Positions 44,511-52,815 of a DNA stretch of 64,000 nucleotides are shown one piece after another. The notes under the pieces were generated by a model, which was not told where the DNA came from, searched no databases, and saw nothing but the letters and a program-made list of their open reading frames with translations. The position numbers were made by a program, and so were the translations under genes. Numbering within the stretch: position 1 is the first letter of the stretch; every line of letters begins with the position of its first letter. The DNA comes from Peribacillus asahii (GTDB taxonomy: Bacteria; Bacillota; Bacilli; Bacillales; DSM-1321): contig NZ_CP026095.1 in assembly GCF_004006295.1 (NCBI RefSeq), forward strand, positions 3,458,001 to 3,522,000, read 5' to 3'.

Positions 44511-44732
44511 TATTTGTAAAAGACTATCTGTCATTTTCAACTACTTCACTTTTAAATCACTCTTGCTTTTCTTGAGATTTTTTCACCTCGACACCATCTA
44601 TAGATGACATCGCATTCATTTCTGTTGACCTTGTTAATTCTTCGGTAGTATTTACAATTGAATTCATGTTATCAGAAAGATAAAAAAAACATGTTGTTTA
44701 TTTTTAGAACTGACATGACATTATATTAAATT

Positions 44733-44787
44733 TATACTGTCAGTAACATATTACTGTTAACGACAGTATAATATTACTAACAGTAAT
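44733..44787 (+). promoter_or_regulatory. Dyad operators upstream of padR
   Basis: Three overlapping dyads share the TACTGT/ACAGTA unit: ATACTGTCAGTAA (44735 on), TACTGTTAACGACAGTA (44752-44768) and ATTACTAACAGTAAT (44773-44787). PadR-type regulators commonly bind such sites to repress their own operon (inference). Confidence 0.6.
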
Positions 44788-44849
44788 ACTTTTAATGTTA
44801 TGATGACAAAAAATATTTTTTACATTTAATTCAGGAGGTTAGATATTTT

Positions 44850-45191
44850 ATGAAACATACAGGGAGACATACAGGTGCATTTCTTTTGCTGTTTTTAACA
44901 GAGGGAGATAGCTATGGAGGGAAATTTCTGCAGAAATGTGAAGAAGAGCTTCCCGTCAATCCAATTGATAGTGCCATCATATACCGCACCCTAAAAAAAT
45001 TAGAAAAAGAAGGTGCTGTTGAATCTTATTTGGACACATCTGATCAAGATAAGCCGAGAAAGATGTACAAAATTACTACAGTAGGAATAAAACAATTAGA
45101 AGAGTTTCAAATAGATATTGAAGAAAAAATGAAAAACTTATCATTTTTCTTAGACAAATATAAAGACTGGAAAGAGTCTAATCATGATTAA
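44850..45191 (+). CDS. PadR-family transcriptional regulator
   Basis: 113 residues with the PadR winged-helix core ('LTEGDSYGGKFLQKCEEEL...SAIIYRTLKKLEKEGAVESYLD', 'KPRKMYKITTVGIKQLEEF') and a short C-terminal helix for dimerisation. Overlaps the next gene by eight bases, so it is translationally coupled to a permease. AGGAGG ribosome site. Confidence 0.88.
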   Translation: MKHTGRHTGAFLLLFLTEGDSYGGKFLQKCEEELPVNPIDSAIIYRTLKKLEKEGAVESYLDTSDQDKPRKMYKITTVGIKQLEEFQIDIEEKMKNLSFFLDKYKDWKESNHD

Positions 45192-45666
45192 TGGCGCTCT
45201 CCTTTACTCTTTAGCCATTATTCTTATCAGTATTTCTTTTGTAAAGGATCGGAATAAAACAAAAGATGCTCTATTAAAGTCATGGAACATGTTTCGTAAT
45301 CTTATACCTTCCATGCTATCAATTATGCTTTTCGTTGGACTATCACTATCTATATTAACGCCTTCCTTCATTTCTTCCATCATTGGGGAAAAATCTGGAT
45401 TCATCGGTATTGTTTATTCAGCAATAATTGGCTCTGTTGCACTCATTCCAAGCTTTGTTGTGTTTCCTCTTGGAAATACATTAGTCCAAAATGGTGCGGG
45501 CCTCCCTCAAGTTGCGGCATTAATGTCTACATTAATGTCAGTAGGAATCACAACTTTACCGATGGAACAAAAGATATTTGGGCGAAGTTTTGCTTATTCT
45601 CGTAATGCATCTGCACTGTTAATGTCTCTCATATTCTCGTATATTATTTGGGTGGTGATGGTATGA
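45184..45666 (+). CDS. Half-size permease, DUF318/ArsP-like, subunit 1
   Basis: 160 residues, about four to five membrane helices. 'SSIIGEKSGFIGIVYSAIIGSVALIPSFVVFPLG' matches the repeated motif of DUF318/ArsP/YraQ permeases, which are normally one protein of about 300 residues containing two such halves. Here it is encoded as two genes. Could export an organoarsenical-like or another toxic compound; substrate unknown. Confidence 0.7.
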   Translation: MINGALLYSLAIILISISFVKDRNKTKDALLKSWNMFRNLIPSMLSIMLFVGLSLSILTPSFISSIIGEKSGFIGIVYSAIIGSVALIPSFVVFPLGNTLVQNGAGLPQVAALMSTLMSVGITTLPMEQKIFGRSFAYSRNASALLMSLIFSYIIWVVMV

Positions 45667-46190
45667 ATGAATTAAGAAGATATCGTTTCTTTTTCATTTT
45701 ACTATTGGGACTCATTATATTGACTTTTATAAACCAAGCTTTGGGATGGAACGCATTTCAATTAACAGGAAAAAGTATTTTAGATATGCTGTTTCTACTT
45801 CCTCCTGTCTTAATATTCGTAGGGTTGCTTGATCAGTGGGTGAAGAAAGAAACATTAATTAAATATATGGGGAAAAAATCTGGCATCTATGGCATCTTGT
45901 TCTCCCTATTATTAGGAGGAATTGCAGCTGGTCCCCTCTATGTTGCTTTTCCAATCGCGGCACTTTTATTAAAAAAAGGAGCGAGCATACGATACATTGT
46001 ATTTTTTCTAGGAGTTTGGACAACTGCAAAATTACCGGTTATGGTGTATGAATTTTCTTCATTTGGAGCTAAATTTACACTCATTCACATTTGTTTTGGT
46101 CTATTATTTTTCTATTTAATGGGTATTATTTATGAGAAGTTTTATAACCAACGACAACTGTTAAAGTATGATATAACTAAAGAAGTTTAG
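45663..46190 (+). CDS. Half-size permease, DUF318/ArsP-like, subunit 2
   Basis: 175 residues from ATG 45663, overlapping the previous stop (ATGA). Four to five helices and the second copy of the motif, 'KYMGKKSGIYGILFSLLLGGIAAGPLYVAFPIAALLLKKG'. Together with subunit 1 it would rebuild a full DUF318 permease. Last gene of the padR operon. Confidence 0.72.
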   Translation: MNELRRYRFFFILLLGLIILTFINQALGWNAFQLTGKSILDMLFLLPPVLIFVGLLDQWVKKETLIKYMGKKSGIYGILFSLLLGGIAAGPLYVAFPIAALLLKKGASIRYIVFFLGVWTTAKLPVMVYEFSSFGAKFTLIHICFGLLFFYLMGIIYEKFYNQRQLLKYDITKEV

Positions 46191-46365
46191 ATTTAGATCA
46201 ATAAGTCTTTAAGCCCTTCCATCCCAGATTCTTTTGTAGCTGTAACCTTTAAAGATACGACGGTACATCTTTTTTGCAAACAGTATAACTTTCTTTAGAA
46301 CGGTATGACTTTATTTCAAAGCTACACTTAGCATAAAAGAACCAATGCTTCACCACTATTTCTTC

Positions 46366-46396
46366 TTGTGCTAACGTACCTGTTAATTTAAGAAAA
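46366..46396. repeat. Palindromic cassette-boundary repeat
   Basis: TTCTTGTGCTAACGTACCTGTTAATTTAAG, eight bases from the 3' end of the minus-strand gene at 46404. Confidence 0.55.
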
Positions 46397-46403
46397 TATC
46401 TAA

Positions 46404-47048
46404 TTAAAACTCTTTACCCCATTCATCATCTAAAATTACACCATTTTCAGCGATATATTCTATAATAACCGAACCATGTTTCAATTTATCTTCGCTTTTT
46501 AGAAAAGATATGAACTCATTGAGAATTTTTTCGTCCCCGCCGCGCCTTTTTCGGGGAACAGTAATACGGATGGTAGGTGCAACATCGAACTCTTTATAAC
46601 TTCTAGGATTAACAGGGTCAATACCCAATTCTTGCCCAATTTTATCATTGTTAAAGAAAACATGGAAATCAGTTGTTTCTCCAAAATTCCCTTTAATAAA
46701 AGGACGTATTTCAGTTTCTAAATCATCCGCCCATTTATCAGCAATGTATGTGTCAACCATTTGTTTTGTTTCATCATCATAATAAACTAAAAATTGTGTA
46801 TTATTTTTCTTATCCCTAACCTGTGCAGCATATTCAAATCCAAAGTTCCCCATATTATCATACAGAGTGTCATATATCTCGAAGTTATCATTAAATTTAT
46901 CTTCTAAATATTGCTTCGCTTGAATCTTTATCTTGTCTTCTTCATCTTTATCAGGCTTCATTTCTAATACAAAGGTAACTACAAGTAGTCCAATTCCTAA
47001 CAAGATGACACCCAAAACACCAAGTGTGATTTTTAGATATTTATTCAA
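46404..47048 (-). CDS. Membrane-anchored hypothetical protein
   Basis: 214 residues from a TTG start at 47048 (GGAGGAG about five bases upstream; an upstream ATG frame start at 47090 has none). One N-terminal membrane helix (about 5-27) then a charged outer domain with 'DKFNDNFEIYDTLYDNMG' and 'FLVYYDDETKQMVDTYIADKWADDLE', resembling small Bacillus lipoprotein-like proteins of unknown function. Single-gene unit between repeats at 46396 and 47105. Confidence 0.65.
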   Translation of the reverse strand: MNKYLKITLGVLGVILLGIGLLVVTFVLEMKPDKDEEDKIKIQAKQYLEDKFNDNFEIYDTLYDNMGNFGFEYAAQVRDKKNNTQFLVYYDDETKQMVDTYIADKWADDLETEIRPFIKGNFGETTDFHVFFNNDKIGQELGIDPVNPRSYKEFDVAPTIRITVPRKRRGGDEKILNEFISFLKSEDKLKHGSVIIEYIAENGVILDDEWGKEF

Positions 47049-47104
47049 AACATCTCCTCCCTTATTTAATAATTTACCATAAAAACCCATAACACCTATT
47101 AAAG

Positions 47105-47132
47105 TATCCTGCTCCTATAGTTTAAGTACAAT
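47105..47132. repeat. Palindromic cassette-boundary repeat (partial)
   Basis: CCTGCTCCTATAGTTTAAGTACAATC, a degenerate member close to the 3231-3268 and 36107-36148 copies. Confidence 0.4.
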
Positions 47133-47310
47133 CTTTCATAAACACCATCCTAGCTTTAGCCAAAGTATTCAATTTTTCTTGAGATACTTCCTCCATTAAA
47201 TGGCCCTATAATGAAAAATAGGCGCTTACCCTTGTTCTGGTATGCTCCCCTTATAGTAGACACGTTTTAAAAAGCGCATTAATCTGTCTATTATTAAGGG
47301 GGTATTTTTT

Positions 47311-47601
47311 ATGGAGAAAAAAGCAGAGACTTATGATATATCATTCAAGAAAAAAGCAGTGGATTTATTTCATCAAAAGAAGAATTATGCAGCCGTTTCC
47401 AGAGAATTAAACACTCATCGAAAAAACATACAACGATGGGTTAAACAGTTTAGTGAAGATGGGATGGTTGGTCTTAGAGAAAAACGTGGCAGAAAAAGTG
47501 GGTCTAGTAGAGTCTCTTCATCTACCTTTGAAAATACCCAACAGAAAATAAAGCGATTAGAAGCTGAGAATGAACTATTAAAAAAGCTTTTAAAGATGTG
47601 A
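47311..47601 (+). CDS. IS3-family transposase OrfA
   Basis: 96 residues with a helix-turn-helix ('NYAAVSRELNTHRKNIQRWVKQF') and a leucine-zipper tail ('IKRLEAENELLKKLLKM'). An AAAAAAG run near its end is a typical -1 frameshift signal that would fuse it to OrfB. Confidence 0.92.
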   Translation: MEKKAETYDISFKKKAVDLFHQKKNYAAVSRELNTHRKNIQRWVKQFSEDGMVGLREKRGRKSGSSRVSSSTFENTQQKIKRLEAENELLKKLLKM

Positions 47602-48488
47602 AAGGAGGAATGAATCTAAAACCTAGTATTCTATTTCCAATCATTAATGATTTATCTAAACAAGCTCACTCTATACAGCTACTTTGTCATCTAGCTAAAG
47701 TATCAAGAAGTGGATACTACAAGTGGATAAAGCGTAAAGCATTACCTTCGGAAAAGCAGATAGAGGATGAGAAGCTAAAGCAGAAAATAATAGAATGTCA
47801 TCAGAAATATAAGGGCATCTATGGCTATAGAAGAATACAAATTTGGTTAAAGAGGACCTATGATATTCATATTAATCACAAAAAAGTTCAACGGTTACTA
47901 AGTGAGCTAGGTATTAAAGCAATTATCAGGAAGAAACGAATTTATTACGGTAAGAAAGAACCTTATCTTATCTCGAATAATTATTTAAATAGATCCTTTT
48001 ACGCTTCTCGCCCTAATGAAAAGTGGGTAACGGATATTACGTACCTCATTTTCAATGGACAGAAACTATACTTGTCTGCCATCAAAGACCTATATAATAA
48101 CGAAGTTGTTGCGTACCAAATTAGTAGACGTAATGATTATAAACTAGTCTTGGATACTCTTAAAAAAGCCATAAAAGGAAGGAATGTAAAGGGACTCCTT
48201 CTCCATAGTGATCAAGGATACCAATACACTTCCCATAACTATAATCAGCTACTCACAAGAAATAAAATGAAAGCTAGTATGTCTAGAAAGGGCAACTGTT
48301 GGGATAACGCTAGTATGGAAAATTTCTTTAGTCATTTAAAAACAGAATGTTTTAACCTGCATACTTTTAAAACTTCACAAGAGGTTAGAAGGGCTATTAA
48401 AGACTACATTCACTTTTATAACCACGAAAGGTTTCAAACCAAGCTAAACAACCTGACTCCTATCGAATATAGAAGTCAGGCTTCTTAA
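47598..48488 (+). CDS. IS3-family transposase OrfB (DDE integrase domain)
   Basis: Up to 296 residues; HTH_21 region then the rve DDE core ('KWVTDITYL', 'LLHSDQGYQY', 'CWDNASMENFFSHLKTE'). Probably translated mainly as an OrfAB fusion by frameshift; an internal start at ATG 47610 follows GGAGG. Confidence 0.93.
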   Translation: MKGGMNLKPSILFPIINDLSKQAHSIQLLCHLAKVSRSGYYKWIKRKALPSEKQIEDEKLKQKIIECHQKYKGIYGYRRIQIWLKRTYDIHINHKKVQRLLSELGIKAIIRKKRIYYGKKEPYLISNNYLNRSFYASRPNEKWVTDITYLIFNGQKLYLSAIKDLYNNEVVAYQISRRNDYKLVLDTLKKAIKGRNVKGLLLHSDQGYQYTSHNYNQLLTRNKMKASMSRKGNCWDNASMENFFSHLKTECFNLHTFKTSQEVRRAIKDYIHFYNHERFQTKLNNLTPIEYRSQAS

Positions 48489-48530
48489 CTGCGCTTATTT
48501 TTTTATGTCTACTTGACAGGGGTCAGATCA

Positions 48531-48562
48531 GTTCCAGAATAGCGCCCGATTCTTGAAGATCG
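48531..48562. repeat. Right half of a boundary repeat split by IS3
   Basis: GTTCCAGAATAGCGCCCGATTCTTGAAGATC; the left arm is at 47220-47237. Confidence 0.5.
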
Positions 48563-48664
48563 TTCCATTATAATTACCAAAGAAAAAAAGCCCACCATTG
48601 TTCAATAAGATTAAAAAGAGATTTAGTTACCAGTTCTATTTATAACGACGTTGATTCTTTTAGC

Positions 48665-49297
48665 TCATCTATTTATTGAATTCATTAACTGGAAGAAGTA
48701 TTCAGGTTGATGAGTCTTATATAGGTTATACCATGAATGTAATGTATCTGGTGAAAATACATCTAATTTTTTCAGTACTTCCATCGCAAATTCCAGAGGA
48801 GCTACTCCTGATGCAGTAACCAAATTCGCATCAGATACTGCAGGTCCCATCTCATGAAATTTTTCTCCTTTATAATTAGGACAGACCATTTTAATATACT
48901 CTAAATTATTGCTTGTATGCTTTCTAGAATCTAGGTATCCAATATTCGCGAGGCCCTCGGTTGCACCACAAATTGCAGCAACAATAGTGCCAAGCTGTAA
49001 AGCTTCGCCAATTTTTTTCAAGACAGGTTGATGAATATCTTCTCTCCAAGTAGTCCCTCCGGGTAAAACCAAAAGATCTTTACTCTCAAGAGTACACTCA
49101 TCAAGAGAAATATCTGGTTTTATGGTCAGTCCCCCCATCGTATTAATCATTTCTTTATTAACTCCTACTGTAACTACTTTTAAAGGTGCTAATTCTTTTT
49201 TGAAATATCTTCCTGTGTTTAGTTCTGCAATTAAATATCCATATTCCCAGTCTGACATTGTATTAAATACATATAGATAAACTTTTTTTGTTTGCAT
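48665..49297 (-). CDS. DJ-1/PfpI family protein (YdeA-like)
   Basis: 210 residues of the class I glutamine-amidotransferase-like fold with the nucleophile elbow 'AAICGATEGLA' (Cys near residue 100). Family members are protein/glyoxal deglycases, isonitrile hydratases or stress proteins; specificity not deducible. Downstream of a YafY-type regulator on the same strand with a terminator between, so probably controlled by it. AGGAGTG ribosome site. Confidence 0.87.
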   Translation of the reverse strand: MQTKKVYLYVFNTMSDWEYGYLIAELNTGRYFKKELAPLKVVTVGVNKEMINTMGGLTIKPDISLDECTLESKDLLVLPGGTTWREDIHQPVLKKIGEALQLGTIVAAICGATEGLANIGYLDSRKHTSNNLEYIKMVCPNYKGEKFHEMGPAVSDANLVTASGVAPLEFAMEVLKKLDVFSPDTLHSWYNLYKTHQPEYFFQLMNSINR

Positions 49298-49340
49298 CCA
49301 ATAACACTCCTATCACAATTGATATAGCCTATTATAATAA

Positions 49341-49372
49341 AACTTCCCTGACAGCTACAGTCAGGGAAGTTT
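49341..49372 (-). terminator. Terminator between the YafY-type regulator and the DJ-1 gene
   Basis: AACTTCCCTGAC (49341-49352) pairs perfectly with GTCAGGGAAGTT (49360-49371); starts right after the regulator stop codon. Confidence 0.88.
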
Positions 49373-50335
49373 TCATACTTGATGAAATTTTATTAATTCA
49401 AACAGAACTTCAACAAGTCTTTTCTTTAGACTTATTGGCTCAATAACTTGAATAGATTTACCATACTGTAAAAGTAAATTAGGTACATATGTATGTAGCA
49501 TATCTTTTTCAAGAAGAAATACTGCTTGATGTAAAGTCCGTTCTTGTAAATAATGTCCTAAAAACCAATGTTGGCAAATATCTTCCAACGTCCTTGTATC
49601 CCCATTAATAACTAAAGAAGTAATCTCTTCCTTATCTTCTATAGTTGGAAGGAGGTTTTTCATAAAAAAGTCACGTGCTGAAAAATTTTCTGGCCGGTTA
49701 AACTTATTTTCAGTTAGCATTAGACTTTCAATTCGATCTACTCTAAAACTACGGATATCATTCCTAAGATGACAAAATCCAATCACATACCACTTATTAT
49801 TCCAATAGATAATTCTGTACGGATCGACCAATCTATACTTTAATTGCTTTTCGCCACTTTTATGGTAAAGAATTTTTACTGAGTATCCGTCAACTACGAC
49901 CTGCTCCAACTCCTTCAAAAAAGGTTCCATAGAGCGGGAACTTAATCGACTTATTACTTCAAGACTAGTTAAATGTTGGTTTATCTTTGTTTCCTGCTCT
50001 TTATTTGAATATTTGCTTAGTTTTGAAATAGCCCTATTTAGTGCTTCACCTCCATAATATCCGGCTTCTTCTGCAAAAACAGCAGCGTGAAATAGTGAAG
50101 TTTGTTCCTCAAAATCAAAAAAAAGAGGAGCTTCAATAAAATTGTTCAATAAAGTGTATCCACCGTTATGTCCTGTGTCTGAAATTATAGGTACACCACT
50201 TGTTGAAAGTGTATCAATATAACGATACACAGTCCTTATATTCATCTCTAACTTTTCTGAAATTTGTTTCGCAGTAATTTTTTCACCTGAACTAAGCATC
50301 CATAGAATTGCTAGTATATTGTCAATTTTAGGCAT
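49373..50335 (-). CDS. YafY-type transcriptional regulator (HTH_11 plus WYL domain)
   Basis: 320 residues. N-terminal HTH_11 (about 5-58, 'KITAKQISEKLEMNIRTVYRYIDTLSTSGVPI'), a WYL ligand-sensing domain (about 140-220, 'RIIYWNNKWYVIGFCHLRNDIRSFRVDRI') and the C-terminal WCX extension. Such proteins repress or activate a neighbouring gene, here the DJ-1 family gene. Confidence 0.9.
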   Translation of the reverse strand: MPKIDNILAILWMLSSGEKITAKQISEKLEMNIRTVYRYIDTLSTSGVPIISDTGHNGGYTLLNNFIEAPLFFDFEEQTSLFHAAVFAEEAGYYGGEALNRAISKLSKYSNKEQETKINQHLTSLEVISRLSSRSMEPFLKELEQVVVDGYSVKILYHKSGEKQLKYRLVDPYRIIYWNNKWYVIGFCHLRNDIRSFRVDRIESLMLTENKFNRPENFSARDFFMKNLLPTIEDKEEITSLVINGDTRTLEDICQHWFLGHYLQERTLHQAVFLLEKDMLHTYVPNLLLQYGKSIQVIEPISLKKRLVEVLFELIKFHQV

Positions 50336-50449
50336 ATAAATCCACCCTCTATATGGAATTTATTATCTATTATATAAGTTTTAGTAATAAATGAATTTCA
50401 CTATATTTATCATTTAAAATTTAATTTATTTCCTTGAATTAGACTATTA

Positions 50450-50560
50450 TGCCTTGTTAGGTTTAAGTATAATTGTTCACAGTGTATTCTAATTTTTGGT
50501 AAAACTAATCAACTGCTTTATTCCACAATCTGGCCCTTTAACGGAACAACTTATTGTCAC
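50450..50560. repeat. Two degenerate boundary repeats at the right edge of the array
   Basis: CCTTGTTAGGTTTAAGTATAATTG (50453 on) and TTCCACAATCTGGCCCTTTAACGGAAC (50520-50546). They are the last members before nrdJ; the 50336-50616 gap holds nothing else. Confidence 0.5.
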
Positions 50561-50616
50561 TCAACAGTTCCTCAATCGATCTTTCAATTCAGATGTTCTT
50601 TTTCTTTTCACTATAA

Positions 50617-50651
50617 AAACACCCCTTTAGATAAAAATATCCAAAGGGGTA
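50617..50651 (-). terminator. nrdJ terminator
   Basis: On the minus strand ACCCCTTTGGATA pairs with TATCTAAAGGGGT, followed by GTTTTTAT. Confidence 0.8.
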
Positions 50652-50701
50652 AAACGGTACGACTTTATTTTAAATCCACAACTTTTTTACGAATCATATT
50701 C

Positions 50702-52471
50702 TTATAGTCCACACTTTAATTGTGCGCCACAGTTTGTACATGTATTGCAGCCGCCAATATCTTTTACTTCTCCTTTTCGACAAACAGGACAAGTATTGCC
50801 CACTTCAGAACCAATCGTTACATTCGTTGAGCGAAGTTCGTTAATCGTATCAACTAATACAACTTTTTTCTTATCTGCAGGTTTTTCCTCTGTTTGGACT
50901 TCTTCATCCAGCTGATTTTCCTCAGCTTTCAGCGTCAATACTTGGCTATCACGGCTACCATCTACATACACTGTACCGCCTTTTGCGCCGCCTTTGTATA
51001 AGCGCTCATATACTTTTTCTACTTGATCCACTGTATAACCTTTTGGCGCATTCACCGTTTTACTAATTGAGCTATCAATCCAGCGTTGAATAATACATTG
51101 AACATCCGCATGTGCTTCTGGCGTTAGTTCCATCGCTGAAATAAACCATTTTGGAAGCTCGTTTGCATCCGCTTCTGGATGACGATCTAAATATTCTTGA
51201 ACGATATCTGCTTTTACTTCAATGAACTTCCCTAAACGTCCGCTTCGGAAATAAGTAAATGAGAAGTATGGTTCAAGACCTGTTGATACTCCGACCATTG
51301 TTCCTGTACTACCCGTAGGAGCAACTGTCAATAGATGCGAATTACGAATACCTGATTCAACAATGCTTTCGCGAATATCTTCTGGCATCTTCTTCATGAA
51401 GCCAGTTTGAGTGAATCGCTTACGTAATTCCATCGTTTCCTCTTCTGTTTCACCAACAAGGAATGGGAAGCTTCCTTTTTCTTTAGCAAGCTCTACAGAA
51501 GCACGGTAAGCAGTCGTTGCAATTGTTTCAAACACTTTATCAACTAATACATTACCTTCTTCAGAACCATACTCTGTTTCACAATAAATAAGTAAGTCAT
51601 GAAGTCCCATAACACCTAAGCCAACACGTCTTTCACCAAGTGCTTGCTTTTTATTTTCATCAAGGAAATAAGGTGTGGCATTAATGACGTTATCTTGCAT
51701 TCTAACGCCGACTTCAACAGTACGTTTCAGCTTTTCAAAATTCACTGTTTTTGTATCTTTATCTGCCATTTCAGCAAGGTTAACCGCTGCTAAGTTACAA
51801 ACGGAGAATGGTGCTAGTGGTTGTTCCCCACACGGATTTGTAGCAACAACTTGCTGTCCATACGCTTTAGCATTTGTCATTTCATTCGCATTATCAATAA
51901 AGAAAATCCCTGGTTCTGCTGAATATGTTGCACAAATATTAATTAAGTTCCAAAGCTCTTTAGCGCGAATTTTACGATATACACGTACTTTATGGCCTGA
52001 CTTTTGCCACTCGCGTACATCGCCGACATTATGCCATTCTGCGTTGTAGTGAGCCATTTCATCCGCATCATAGCTTTCCACGTCTGGGAAGCGAAGATCG
52101 TAGAAATCATCGTTTTCAACAGCTGCCATAAATTCCTTCGTTAAACAAACGGAAATATTAGCCCCTGTTAAGAACTCAGAATTATGAACGCTGTAATTGC
52201 CGCCTGTGCGCAATTTCGTTTCTGCTTCTTTAATGATTTTCTCGTTAAAACCGCCTAAACCAGGAATTTGTTTATAATTCACAATTCCTTGGTACATCGC
52301 TTCTTCTTGTTCTGTTAGCGGTGTAAATTTCAATTTATCTAACGCATATTTTTTAATCGTTTCGTCCTTTGTGTTTTCCACTAAATAACGAAGAATGCGT
52401 GGGTTTTGCATTTTTGAAATAATGAATTCAATGATATCTGGATGCCAGTCCGAAAGCATGATCATCTGTGC
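50702..52471 (-). CDS. nrdJ: Class II (adenosylcobalamin-dependent) ribonucleotide reductase, exon 2
   Basis: The 589-residue C-terminal part of NrdJ: 'AQMIMLSDWHPDIIEF' continues exon 1 without loss, the active-site motif N-P-C-G-E is present, then 'APTGSTGTMVGVSTGLEP', and the C-terminal cysteine-rich tail 'CPVCRKGEVKDIGGCNTCTNCGAQLKCG' that reduces the active-site disulfide. A free-standing ATG reading from 52474 is an accident of the intron end. Together with exon 1 it gives 854 residues, a full-length enzyme making dNTP precursors without needing oxygen. Confidence 0.93.
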   Translation of the reverse strand, partial: AQMIMLSDWHPDIIEFIISKMQNPRILRYLVENTKDETIKKYALDKLKFTPLTEQEEAMYQGIVNYKQIPGLGGFNEKIIKEAETKLRTGGNYSVHNSEFLTGANISVCLTKEFMAAVENDDFYDLRFPDVESYDADEMAHYNAEWHNVGDVREWQKSGHKVRVYRKIRAKELWNLINICATYSAEPGIFFIDNANEMTNAKAYGQQVVATNPCGEQPLAPFSVCNLAAVNLAEMADKDTKTVNFEKLKRTVEVGVRMQDNVINATPYFLDENKKQALGERRVGLGVMGLHDLLIYCETEYGSEEGNVLVDKVFETIATTAYRASVELAKEKGSFPFLVGETEEETMELRKRFTQTGFMKKMPEDIRESIVESGIRNSHLLTVAPTGSTGTMVGVSTGLEPYFSFTYFRSGRLGKFIEVKADIVQEYLDRHPEADANELPKWFISAMELTPEAHADVQCIIQRWIDSSISKTVNAPKGYTVDQVEKVYERLYKGGAKGGTVYVDGSRDSQVLTLKAEENQLDEEVQTEEKPADKKKVVLVDTINELRSTNVTIGSEVGNTCPVCRKGEVKDIGGCNTCTNCGAQLKCGL

Positions 52472-52815
52472 CAATTTGTTATGTTAGTTCGCTAAGCTAA
52501 CGCTCTATGTCACCATAGAGTTCAGACCATATCTTACATCTAAACTAGATGCCCTCGCACTTCGGAGTCGCTTGACTCCTACTCTACTAACTTCCGCATT
52601 TCAGCGTGTTTTCGATGGCCGTTGAACCTTCTCCATATTAAAGGAGCTTGGCTGCTGATTGTCTTTTTCCACTTGCTGTTTTTAAGCTTTCACGCTTACC
52701 GTTTCCAGTTACGTTGTAGCCAGCAAGTCATGTGGGACGTTTTTAACATCACCAATAAAGAGTTCCCAGCAATTCACGAGGTTTATTTATAGACGAGGCA
52801 CACTTATGCTAATCT
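52472..52815 (-). mobile_element. Group I self-splicing intron in nrdJ (344 nt, no ORF)
   Basis: Removing these bases joins GGT to GCA and restores 'GGSRRG-AQMIML' exactly. The upstream exon ends in T and the intron in G, as group I splicing requires. Core elements are visible on the minus strand: P4/P6-like AATTGCTGGGAA and CAGCAGCCAAGC, P3/P7-like GGTTCAACGGCC, and P7' AAGATATGGTCTGAACTC. No homing endonuclease is encoded. Confidence 0.92.

Larger units (their letters stand above)
47238..48530 (+). mobile_element. IS3-family insertion sequence (1293 bp)
   Basis: Imperfect inverted ends TGGTATGCTCCCC...AGTAGACA and its partner TGATCTGACCCCT...AGTAGACA enclose orfA and orfB. A GTTC duplication flanks it (47234-47237 and 48531-48534). 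The rejoined flanks, GGCGCTTACCCTTGTTC and CAGAATAGCGCCCGATTC, restore a repeat hairpin (GGCGCT/AGCGCC), so it hit the loop of a boundary repeat. Confidence 0.9.

Noticed and set aside
11574..50560. CRISPR array
   Set aside because: Repeats are palindromic, diverged and separated by whole genes at irregular distances; no cas genes.
52472..52815. Frameshift pseudogene explanation for split nrdJ
   Set aside because: Exon junction is exact, the reading frame is intact on both sides, and group I core sequences fill the gap.
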